This document shows positions 1 to 5,334 of a stretch of DNA of 5,589 bases, piece by piece. The notes beneath the pieces are model-generated. The model was given only the letters and a program-made list of their open reading frames with translations, made no database searches and was not told the DNA's origin. The first letter of the stretch is position 1; every line of letters begins with the position of its first letter. Where the stretch lies: NCBI GenBank assembly GCA_003566215.1, contig PXEJ01000156.1, positions 1 to 5,589 on the forward strand, read 5' to 3'. The stretch is from Cyanobacteria bacterium T3Sed10_376R1m. GTDB taxonomy: Bacteria > Cyanobacteriota > Cyanobacteriia > Cyanobacteriales > Cyanobacteriaceae. A program made the position numbers and the translations under genes.

Positions 1-1
1 G

Positions 2-142
2 GAAGAAGTTGGTCTTCGCGGTGCTAAAGTAGCAGCCTACACCATTAGACCTGATTTAGCAATTGCAGTTGATATAACAAAAACCGGAGATACTCCGGAA
101 GCAAAACCGATGGCGGTAAGTTTAGGTAAAGGACCGGCAATT
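2..142 (+). CDS. M42-family metallo-aminopeptidase, internal fragment (cut by window edge and by a junction)
   Basis: Frame 2 of the plus strand encodes 47 residues that read as the metal-site core of an M42 (glutamyl aminopeptidase/FrvX-like, TET-type) peptidase. It begins with EEVGLRGAK, the Glu-Glu pair that in this family gives the catalytic base and a metal ligand. Then comes AVDITKTGDTPEAKP, whose Asp (bases 71-73) matches the next metal-binding Asp, and then MAVSLGKGPAI. M42 enzymes are dinuclear metal-dependent, cytosolic, often dodecameric aminopeptidases. After GPAI, where the family usually continues with Lys and a conserved block, the frame gives CLITISSSGKISST and stops at 185-187. 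That tail is simply antisense to the kinase gene. Residues before EE are outside the window. The family call is firm. Whether the fragment belongs to this genome is doubtful, because it meets the kinase gene head-on inside a conserved domain of each. Confidence 0.85.
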
Positions 143-3042
143 TGTTTAATAACGATTTCTTCTTCTGGTAAAATCTCATCAACTTGAATGGCCAGAAGAT
201 TGTTACCCCCTCGCAAAATAATGATAGAAAGGTGATCCTCATCATGAACAGAACTGCTATAAAGAAAACTTCTGCTCATCTGACGATTATATTTCAACAA
301 AGTGCTTAGGGAGCGGAAAGGCAAAAGATTTTTATTCCACAAAATACACTGCTGACCTTTTTCATTAGTTTTAATCTCCCTATGGGACATTTTGATCGTG
401 TCTTCAATTCCATCAATGGGAAAAGCAATACGAACATTATCATTCATACAACAAAGTGCCTTACCAATACTCAAGGTTAGAGGTAAGCGGATGGTAAAAT
501 TTGTCCCTTGTCCGGGGCTAGAATCAATGTTTACAGATCCTCGAATTTCGTTTAATTTATTACGGACAATATCTAAACCTACCCCTCTTCCTGCGTGGCT
601 GTCTGCTTTTTCTTTAGTGGTAAAACCAGCATTAAAAAGAAACTCATAAATATCTTGTTCCTTTAAATTTTTAGCCTGTTCTGGGGTAATAAGATTTTTT
701 TGGATGGCTTTTTGTTTAACTTTATGAGCATTAATTCCCGCACCATCATCGGAAATGGAAATAACAGTTTGAGGTCCTTGTAAAAAAGCTCTTACAGTAA
801 TTGTTCCCATCGGCTCTTTACCGATAGATTCTCTTTCTTCTGGTTGCTCAATACCGTGGGTGACGGAGTTTTTTACAATTTGTAAAAGAGGATCCCAAAG
901 ATGTTCTAGCATCATTTTGTCAACTAAAACATCTCGGCCTTCTACCTTCAACTGTACTTGTTTATTGTATCCTTGGGCAATTTTACGAATGGGAAGAGGA
1001 AGGCGATCGGCATTCTGGGCAAAAGGAACCATCCTCGACTTATTAATTTGCTCTTGTAGTCGGTTGGTGATGTCCCGAATGTTTTTACCAAGTTGATCAG
1101 TTTCATCTACTAGGAATTGAATATCAGAGGTTGATTCTCTAATTCTTACCACCAACTCAATCATTTCTTGAGCAAGGAGGTGAAAATCACTAAAACGATC
1201 TAATTCGAGGTCATCTAATTCGGGGAAAGAATTTTTATTATTTCCAGAAGCTGAATTGTCAGAGTTACTATTCTGGGTTCCAAAATTAATATTTCCCCTT
1301 TCTAATTGCTCTCTAGCATTAGAGTAATTACGTTTTCTGCTACTAATCAAAGATCCTTGTAAAAGACTTTTTTCGTACATATCTTGGGTTTTTGCACCAA
1401 CTTCACTCAAATCTTGAGCATGGGAGAGAAGATTATCTAGGAATTGTCTTAATTTTTCTTGATCTTCTTCAAGACGATTTCTCCTGACGACCATTTCGCC
1501 CACTAAGTTATTGAGATTGTCCAGATGTTTCACTGGAACTCTCATACTTTGTTCAAAGGTTTTGTGGTTAGATGCGGGGGTCGTTGCTGGTTTATTGTTC
1601 CATTGTTTTGGTTCGGGTGCTTTTTCCGCTTGTGCGAGGAGAATATCTAAATCACTTAATTCTGACTGCAGTTGTTTACTTGTATAGGTTAAGGTTGTTT
1701 GACTAAAGGAAAAATCAGAATTCGATTTACTAGATATTCCGTCACTAATGAGATTTTCTAATTCTTGCCAATTAATTTTTTCTTCTGGTTTATGGGTGGA
1801 GTTGATTAATTTTTCAAGTTCATTAAAGTTTTCGTAGTGGAGAATGACTTTTTGAGGTTTTTTGAGATAAATTGTCAGGGAGGGGGAATCATTTTGGAAG
1901 AGATTTTCGCTAACAATAAGATTGTCTAATTCTTCAAAGTTTTCGTAGATGAGAATGTTTTGAGGAGTTTTAAGATGGGGTTGTGGTAAGGATGACTCTT
2001 GGGGACTATTAAATAATTGAGCAATTTCTTGTTGAGGATTGCTAATAATAACTGTACTTGTGGAGTTTTTTGTATTTTCTCCCTCCTTATTGGTCAGGCT
2101 TTCATCTCCAATATCAATAACACCCTCAGAGCCATCAAAAATATCGTCTAGTTCATTAGTGCCATTTTCTTTTAGGGATTGATCATCATCTAAGAAATCC
2201 CAGTCATCTTCAATGTCATCACCGTTATTTAATAATTCTAAGACTTCTGGTGGGCGACTAAGGGTATCCCATTTATCACTTTCTAAGTTTTTGCTGGTAT
2301 AACCTTCTGAGGAGTCTTCAAAAAGATTCTCGACTTCTTGGTTATAGTCTGGATTGTTGCTGGTATTTTTACTGGTAAGGAAAATGGAGCTTAGGGATTC
2401 ACTGTCGCTAGAGGGAGAATCATCATCTAACCATTCATCAAGGGTTTGATCTTCTTCGGCGGCGTTGAGGGTGTTAATGAAATTATGGTCAAAGGCTTCG
2501 TTAAATAAATCTGTGGTGGGTTCTTCTTGTGTAACTATGTCCCTATCTTCTTGTTTTCCTGAGTTTGTGAGGACAGTCTCTTGCCATAGGTCTCTTTCAA
2601 GGGTTTTACTTTTTTGTTCTGAGAGTATTTCTTCTGATTTGGGAGGGATTTCTTGGGTTTGAGGATCAGCGTAGATCGTTTCTACGTCCATGAATCTGGT
2701 TTTAGCATCTGGTGCTAGTTTTAATAGTTTGTCACTAACTGCGATCGCATTTAATTCTCCTTTTAAGAGATATTCTGCGGATTGTTTTATTTCCTTAATA
2801 ATTAATTTGGCGGTGGCTTCAAAATTATGGTTTGGTTTGGCGATCGCAAGTTTCGCCGTTTCCATCACTGAAACCCAACCAAAAAGATCTTGTTTTTTCC
2901 CCTCTAGGGATAAAAATTCACAATGAGCTTGTATAGCTTCTCGACTCGGGGAACTATCTCCCTGTTTGAGAATCTTCAACATTGAACCTAAGCGTACTAA
3001 CGTTTTTTTATATAATTCTTGGGCTTGATTCTGGGAACTCAT
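37..3042 (-). CDS. CheA/PilL-type chemotaxis and motility histidine kinase, 3' end replaced at a junction
   Basis: Large CheA-family kinase, expected in a cytoplasmic array controlling type IV pilus motility or phototaxis. Numbered from ATG 3042 (1001 codons): residues 1-112 are an uncharacterised helical region; ~113-495 is an acidic, Asp/Ser-rich, probably disordered linker; ~500-665 is the dimerisation domain (RVPVKHLDNLNNLVGEM) with an Asn/Ser-rich insert near 583-608. The HATPase carries all boxes: N box QIVKNSVTHGIE (N725), G1 SDDGAGI (D765/D766), F-like NAGFTT and G2 GRGVGLDIV (818-826). A CheW-like domain starts near 860. No HxxKG Hpt motif is visible, so the phosphoryl-accepting His may sit on another protein, as in split PilL systems. 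ATG 3042 is preferred to TTG 3075 because a GA-rich ribosome-binding-like stretch precedes it. True sequence ends near residue 974 (base 121). The last ~27 codons are antisense to a peptidase, and the rest of CheW, plus any receiver domain, is missing. Confidence 0.92.
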   Translation of the reverse strand: MSSQNQAQELYKKTLVRLGSMLKILKQGDSSPSREAIQAHCEFLSLEGKKQDLFGWVSVMETAKLAIAKPNHNFEATAKLIIKEIKQSAEYLLKGELNAIAVSDKLLKLAPDAKTRFMDVETIYADPQTQEIPPKSEEILSEQKSKTLERDLWQETVLTNSGKQEDRDIVTQEEPTTDLFNEAFDHNFINTLNAAEEDQTLDEWLDDDSPSSDSESLSSIFLTSKNTSNNPDYNQEVENLFEDSSEGYTSKNLESDKWDTLSRPPEVLELLNNGDDIEDDWDFLDDDQSLKENGTNELDDIFDGSEGVIDIGDESLTNKEGENTKNSTSTVIISNPQQEIAQLFNSPQESSLPQPHLKTPQNILIYENFEELDNLIVSENLFQNDSPSLTIYLKKPQKVILHYENFNELEKLINSTHKPEEKINWQELENLISDGISSKSNSDFSFSQTTLTYTSKQLQSELSDLDILLAQAEKAPEPKQWNNKPATTPASNHKTFEQSMRVPVKHLDNLNNLVGEMVVRRNRLEEDQEKLRQFLDNLLSHAQDLSEVGAKTQDMYEKSLLQGSLISSRKRNYSNAREQLERGNINFGTQNSNSDNSASGNNKNSFPELDDLELDRFSDFHLLAQEMIELVVRIRESTSDIQFLVDETDQLGKNIRDITNRLQEQINKSRMVPFAQNADRLPLPIRKIAQGYNKQVQLKVEGRDVLVDKMMLEHLWDPLLQIVKNSVTHGIEQPEERESIGKEPMGTITVRAFLQGPQTVISISDDGAGINAHKVKQKAIQKNLITPEQAKNLKEQDIYEFLFNAGFTTKEKADSHAGRGVGLDIVRNKLNEIRGSVNIDSSPGQGTNFTIRLPLTLSIGKALCCMNDNVRIAFPIDGIEDTIKMSHREIKTNEKGQQCILWNKNLLPFRSLSTLLKYNRQMSRSFLYSSSVHDEDHLSIIILRGGNNLLAIQVDEILPEEEIVIKQIAGPLPKLTAIGFASGVSPVFVISTAIAKSGLMV
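121..142. other. Junction of two unrelated coding sequences in a ~22-base shared word
   Basis: Here the plus frame (LGKGPAI) fits M42 peptidases and the minus frame (IAGPLPK) fits the CheW-like domain of a CheA kinase. To the left only the peptidase frame looks native; to the right only the kinase frame does. The kinase should continue after PLPK with something like P-x-GIAGATVLGDG and ADVLEL, but instead reads LTAIGFASG and then SGLMV-stop. Two conserved domains cannot naturally overlap antisense at their cores, so this marks a join. A shared stretch near typical assembler word length points to a misassembly. A real recombination or inversion breakpoint using microhomology cannot be excluded from sequence alone. 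Confidence 0.8.
1747..1971 (-). repeat. Imperfect internal repeats in the kinase linker (ENFxELxxLI motif)
   Basis: Two copies of about 20 codons encode KTPQNILIYENFEELDNLI (1915-1971, residues 358-376) and KKPQKVILHYENFNELEKLI (1804-1863, residues 394-413). A shorter third unit, WQELENLI (1747-1770, residues 425-432), follows. The DNA of copies 1 and 2 is also close: 1825-1845 and 1936-1956 match at 19 of 21 bases, which indicates duplication rather than convergence. Each unit would form a short amphipathic helix in an otherwise acidic, disordered linker, suggesting a repeated docking motif. The binding role is inference. Confidence 0.7.
2741..2748. repeat. HIP1 octamer GCGATCGC (kinase gene)
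   Basis: A perfect HIP1 palindrome, the word over-represented in many cyanobacterial genomes. In the kinase frame it encodes Ala-Ile-Ala in LNAIAVSD. Confidence 0.9.
2840..2847. repeat. HIP1 octamer GCGATCGC (kinase gene, second copy)
   Basis: Again in the N-terminal helical region of the kinase, encoding Ala-Ile-Ala in KLAIAKP, 99 bases from the first copy. Confidence 0.9.
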
Positions 3043-3046
3043 GATA

Positions 3047-3055
3047 CTCTCTCTT
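3047..3055 (-). promoter_or_regulatory. Probable ribosome-binding stretch of the kinase gene
   Basis: On the minus strand AAGAGAGAG lies four bases before ATG 3042. It is a partial match to a Shine-Dalgarno sequence. No purine-rich stretch precedes the alternative TTG at 3073-3075, so this site decides the start in favour of the peptide beginning MSSQNQAQ. Confidence 0.4.
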
Positions 3056-3195
3056 ATATAAGGAAAGGAAGACAAACAATAAATAAGGCAAAAAATCCAT
3101 AGCCATCCTCAATCAGTTGTGAAAAATTTAGGCAATATTCTTTTCACGATCTAAGTAGTATCGCTATAGTCGTTATCACTTGATGGAAATATAAA

Positions 3196-3257
3196 TAATC
3201 TAACTAAATTATCACATTATCTATCATCTTAATTTACCTTATCTATATATTAATCTA
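3196..3257. promoter_or_regulatory. Cluster of four TWATCTA heptamers upstream of the kinase gene
   Basis: TAATCTA occurs at 3196-3202 and 3251-3257, and TTATCTA at 3218-3224 and 3239-3245, all in the same orientation. Start-to-start spacings are 22, 21 and 12 bases, close to two, two and one helical turns. They lie 154-215 bases upstream of the kinase start, in the 245-base spacer after ispD. This spacer should hold the kinase promoter, though no convincing -35/-10 pair was found. Spaced direct heptamers on one face of the helix resemble a binding array for a response regulator, but the region is very AT-rich and this is only a candidate. Confidence 0.25.
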
Positions 3258-3269
3258 CACTAACAATTA

Positions 3270-3284
3270 AATTTATTTAAAATT
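3270..3284. repeat. 15-base AT-only repeat just after the ispD stop, copy 1
   Basis: AATTTATTTAAAATT occurs four bases beyond the ispD stop codon. An identical copy lies at 3985-3999 beyond the preceding gene, so the pair flanks ispD. The sequence can fold into a weak 5-bp AATTT/AAATT stem with a 5-base loop. It may be a degenerate processing or termination element, but low complexity alone could explain it. Confidence 0.3.
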
Positions 3285-3287
3285 ATT

Positions 3288-3968
3288 TTAATGACGATGT
3301 TGTAAAATAAATTCTGCAATGGTTAAATCAATGGGAGTTGTTACTTTTAAATTAGTTTCTTCCCCCACAACTATCTGTACCGAATGACCACACTTTTCCA
3401 ATAAAGCCGCATCATCTGTCACTTCCCATCCTAACTTCAATCCTTTCCTATGACATTCTTTTAACAATTTTACGTCAAACCCTTGAGGAGTTTGTGCTGC
3501 CCAAAGATAACTACGGTTAGGGGTATCAATAACCATTTTATGATCATCGACTATTTTGATGGTATCTTTTACGGCAACAGCGGCAATTAATCCTTGAGAA
3601 TGTGATAAGGCATCTGAGCAACGATCAAATAACTCAGGGGTAGCTAAACACCTTGCTCCATCATGGATTAAAACTTTTTGAGCATCATCAGGAAGGGCTT
3701 GTAAGCCATTATAAACAGATTGTTGTCTTGTCTCTCCTCCCTGAATCAATACCACTGGTTTTTTGAGGGATAATTGATCAATAATTGTTTGAAATTGATC
3801 AAAATCATAGGGTTGTCCAATAATACCTATCCATTCAATGGTTTTAGATAGATTTGCATTAATTAAAGTCCATGCTAATAATGGTTTATCTTGTAACTTT
3901 AAGAGAAGTTTGTTTTTTGCACCTCCCATTCTCTTACCTACTCCAGCGGCGGGGATTAATAAAAACAT
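3288..3968 (-). CDS. ispD: 2-C-methyl-D-erythritol 4-phosphate cytidylyltransferase
   Basis: Catalyses the third step of the MEP (non-mevalonate) isoprenoid pathway in the cytosol, joining CTP and 2-C-methyl-D-erythritol 4-phosphate to give CDP-methylerythritol and pyrophosphate. The 226-residue length is typical. The nucleotide-binding loop PAAGVGKRMGGAKNK spans residues 6-20. Also present are GGETRQQSVYNGL (77-89), the metal-binding HDGAR (D103, R106), VKDTIK (T136), NRSYLWAAQTPQ (R152), the TDDA block (184-187) and NLKVT (K208). R13, K20, D103, T136, R152 and K208 correspond by motif position to the E. coli residues R20, K27, D106, T140, R157 and K213, so the enzyme looks complete and active. 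It starts at ATG 3966-3968 with no clear Shine-Dalgarno, 39 bases after the aminotransferase stop. No terminator-like hairpin separates the two, so co-transcription is likely. In cyanobacteria the pathway feeds carotenoids, the phytol tail of chlorophyll, and quinones. Confidence 0.97.
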   Translation of the reverse strand: MFLLIPAAGVGKRMGGAKNKLLLKLQDKPLLAWTLINANLSKTIEWIGIIGQPYDFDQFQTIIDQLSLKKPVVLIQGGETRQQSVYNGLQALPDDAQKVLIHDGARCLATPELFDRCSDALSHSQGLIAAVAVKDTIKIVDDHKMVIDTPNRSYLWAAQTPQGFDVKLLKECHRKGLKLGWEVTDDAALLEKCGHSVQIVVGEETNLKVTTPIDLTIAEFILQHRH

Positions 3969-3984
3969 ATTTTTTTGAATTAAT

Positions 3985-3999
3985 AATTTATTTAAAATT
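3985..3999. repeat. 15-base AT-only repeat after the aminotransferase stop, copy 2
   Basis: This copy is identical to 3270-3284 and starts 8 bases beyond the aminotransferase stop, inside the 39-base spacer before ispD. Its weak AT-only stem has no GC content and is followed by no clear U-tract, so it is not a convincing intrinsic terminator and does not argue against co-transcription with ispD. Confidence 0.3.
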
Positions 4000-4007
4000 T
4001 TTGTTTA

Positions 4008-5177
4008 TTAACTATTTAAGAAATCAGCAATTTTTGTCACAGCTTCTTCTAAAATATCTGGAGTTTGCACTAAAGCAAATCTGACATAACCTTCTCCTTG
4101 GGTACCAAAACCAGCCCCAGGGGACAATGCTACCCCTGTATTTTTAACTAATTCTGTGCAGAATTTAATTGATTTTTTTTCCCATGGAGGAGGAAGTTTT
4201 GCCCATAGGTAAAGGGTGGCTGAGGGGGGAGGAATTTCCCAACCGATGGAGGCTAGTGAATTGACAAGAAAATCTCGTCTTTGACGATAAATGTTCACTG
4301 TTTCTAGGACACATTCTTGGGATGATGTTATGGCTAATTGTGCGGCATCTAAAATTCCCTTGTATTGGTTAAAATCAACCACTGATTTAACTTGTTTTAG
4401 GGCAGTAATCAAGGTGCTATTTCCGATGGCAAAACCAATTCTAAACCCACCCATATTATAAGATTTAGAAAAGGTATAAAATTCTATGGAAATTTCTTTT
4501 TTTTTGTCTGCCATAAAAATAGATGGGGGCATTTGTCCATCAAAGACTATGTCCATGTAGGGAAAATCATGGGCTAAAACGAGGTTGTTTTTTTGGCAAA
4601 ATTGGACGGCTTTTTCAAAAAATGTTAGAGGTGCGATCGCACTTGTGGGATTATGGGGATAACTCAAAATCATCATTTTTGCCCGTGCCAAAATATCTTG
4701 GGGAATTATCTCAAACTGGGGTAAAAAGTCATTTTCTGCTAATAATGGCATAGGGTAAATCTTGCCCCCTGCGAGGTAAATTCCCCCTGCGTGGGAAGGG
4801 TAGCCCGGATCTAAAACTAGGGCATAATCTCCGGGGTTTAGAACTGCTAGGGGTAGGTGAGCTGTACCTTCTTGAGAGCCAATTAAGGGTAAAACTTCCA
4901 TGTCTGGATTGATAGTTATACCAAATCTTTGTTCATACCATTGGGCAATGGTTGCTCTAAATTCTAATGTGCCTCGGTGTAATAGATACCCATGATTTTC
5001 CTTATTGTTAAGGGATGTTGCGATCGCACTTAAAATATGTTTAGGGGTGGGCAAATCCGCCGAACCTAAAGATAAATCAATTAACTTTTTCCCTTGATGT
5101 AATGCTTCACTTTTTGCCCTATCCATATCAGCAAAAACATTACTTTTTAAAGGTTTAATTCTTTGAGATAACTGCAT
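4008..5177 (-). CDS. PLP-dependent class I/II aminotransferase (LL-diaminopimelate aminotransferase-like)
   Basis: A complete 389-residue fold-type I aminotransferase, cytosolic, transferring amino groups between an amino acid and a 2-oxo acid through pyridoxal phosphate. The PLP-binding Lys is K238 in FSKSYNMGGFRIG (236-248), with the phosphate-binding Arg at R246. N176 in YPHNPT, D204 and Y207 in HDFPY match the residues that hold the cofactor ring, and R366 in GYVRFAL matches the substrate-carboxylate Arg. IGSQEG (99-104) is the usual phosphate-cup region. The N-terminus (SNVFADMD, then IDLSLGSADLPTP) looks like the start of a cyanobacterial form often annotated as LL-diaminopimelate or aspartate aminotransferase; this is from memory. 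The motif is YNMGGFRIG, unlike the plant-type DapL, so a role in lysine and cell-wall precursor synthesis is possible but substrate is not settled. ATG 5175-5177 fits the family start; no Shine-Dalgarno is seen. ispD follows after 39 bases. Confidence 0.95.
   Translation of the reverse strand: MQLSQRIKPLKSNVFADMDRAKSEALHQGKKLIDLSLGSADLPTPKHILSAIATSLNNKENHGYLLHRGTLEFRATIAQWYEQRFGITINPDMEVLPLIGSQEGTAHLPLAVLNPGDYALVLDPGYPSHAGGIYLAGGKIYPMPLLAENDFLPQFEIIPQDILARAKMMILSYPHNPTSAIAPLTFFEKAVQFCQKNNLVLAHDFPYMDIVFDGQMPPSIFMADKKKEISIEFYTFSKSYNMGGFRIGFAIGNSTLITALKQVKSVVDFNQYKGILDAAQLAITSSQECVLETVNIYRQRRDFLVNSLASIGWEIPPPSATLYLWAKLPPPWEKKSIKFCTELVKNTGVALSPGAGFGTQGEGYVRFALVQTPDILEEAVTKIADFLNS
4633..4640. repeat. 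HIP1 octamer GCGATCGC (aminotransferase gene)
   Basis: Encodes Ala-Ile-Ala in TSAIAPL, directly after the cofactor-site PHNPT motif of the aminotransferase. Confidence 0.9.
5020..5027. repeat. HIP1 octamer GCGATCGC (aminotransferase gene, second copy)
   Basis: Encodes Ala-Ile-Ala in LSAIATS near the aminotransferase N-terminus. Nine-base near-matches GGCGATCGG at 1002-1010 and 5502-5510 both encode part of Ala-Asp-Arg-Leu. Confidence 0.9.
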
Positions 5178-5296
5178 TTAATTTTGAATATTAGATTAAA
5201 ATAAAGGGAACGCTTCACAGTCCAATAATTTTTCTGACCTTTTTCCCCTCTAGGTGTCTTTTGCTCCCACTCAACAAAAGATTTTTCCTTATCCAT
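5147..5296 (-). CDS. Possible 49-codon small ORF overlapping the aminotransferase start
   Basis: The minus strand opens at ATG 5294-5296 and reads MDKEKSFVEWEQKTPRG, continues hydrophilic and Lys-rich through KGQKNYWTVKRS, and ends at TAA 5147-5149. Its final ~10 codons run out of frame into the aminotransferase gene. The first 30 residues have a balanced, charged composition unlike most random translations of AT-rich spacers. I do not recognise the peptide. There is no good ribosome-binding site, and a 9-bp hairpin abuts the start codon. It could be a small protein, a leader ORF translationally linked to the aminotransferase, a decayed gene remnant, or chance. Confidence 0.22.
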   Translation of the reverse strand: MDKEKSFVEWEQKTPRGEKGQKNYWTVKRSLYFNLIFKIKCSYLKELNL

Positions 5297-5320
5297 AATC
5301 TTAGGATTCAACTAAGATTA
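5296..5320. repeat. 9-bp perfect inverted repeat between thioredoxin and aminotransferase genes
   Basis: TAATCTTAG (5296-5304) and CTAAGATTA (5312-5320) are perfect reverse complements around a 7-base loop, beginning about 15 bases after the thioredoxin stop. In the transcribed (minus) direction no U-tract follows the stem, so it is not a canonical intrinsic terminator. It could stabilise the 3' end of the thioredoxin transcript or serve as an operator for the downstream gene. Confidence 0.4.
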
Positions 5321-5334
5321 AACATTTAAAAAAA

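Noticed and set aside
45..245. Minus-strand 66-codon frame overlapping the kinase C-terminus
   Set aside because: Alternative-frame shadow of the CheW region, running across the chimeric junction.
392..649. Plus-strand 85-codon open frame opposite the kinase HATPase/CheW region
   Set aside because: Antisense shadow of conserved kinase boxes; no recognisable motif or ribosome-binding site.
860..1096. Plus-strand 78-codon open frame
   Set aside because: Lies antisense to the kinase N box and dimerisation helices, which are clearly the coding strand.
2465..2926. Two plus-strand open frames (2465-2662 and 2690-2926)
   Set aside because: Antisense to the kinase linker and N-terminal region; Ser/Leu-rich composition is the expected complement of Asp/Glu/Lys-rich coding sequence.
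3043..3075. TTG 3073-3075 as start of the kinase
   Set aside because: It adds 11 residues without a ribosome-binding site, while ATG 3042 has a purine-rich stretch at proper distance.
3043..3287. A sigma-70 type promoter for the kinase
   Set aside because: Several TATA-like hexamers exist (for example near 3052-3060 and 3160-3172) but none has a matching -35 element at 16-18 bases; AT-richness makes them uninformative.
3872..4084. Plus-strand 70-codon frame across the ispD-aminotransferase spacer
   Set aside because: Antisense to the conserved ispD nucleotide-binding loop and the aminotransferase C-terminus; hydrophobic content follows from AT-richness.
4523..4753. Plus-strand 76-codon frame
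   Set aside because: Antisense to the cofactor-binding core of the aminotransferase.
5178..5334. Riboswitch (for example lysine-type) upstream of the aminotransferase
   Set aside because: The spacer has only one simple hairpin and is too short and unstructured for a known metabolite-sensing aptamer.
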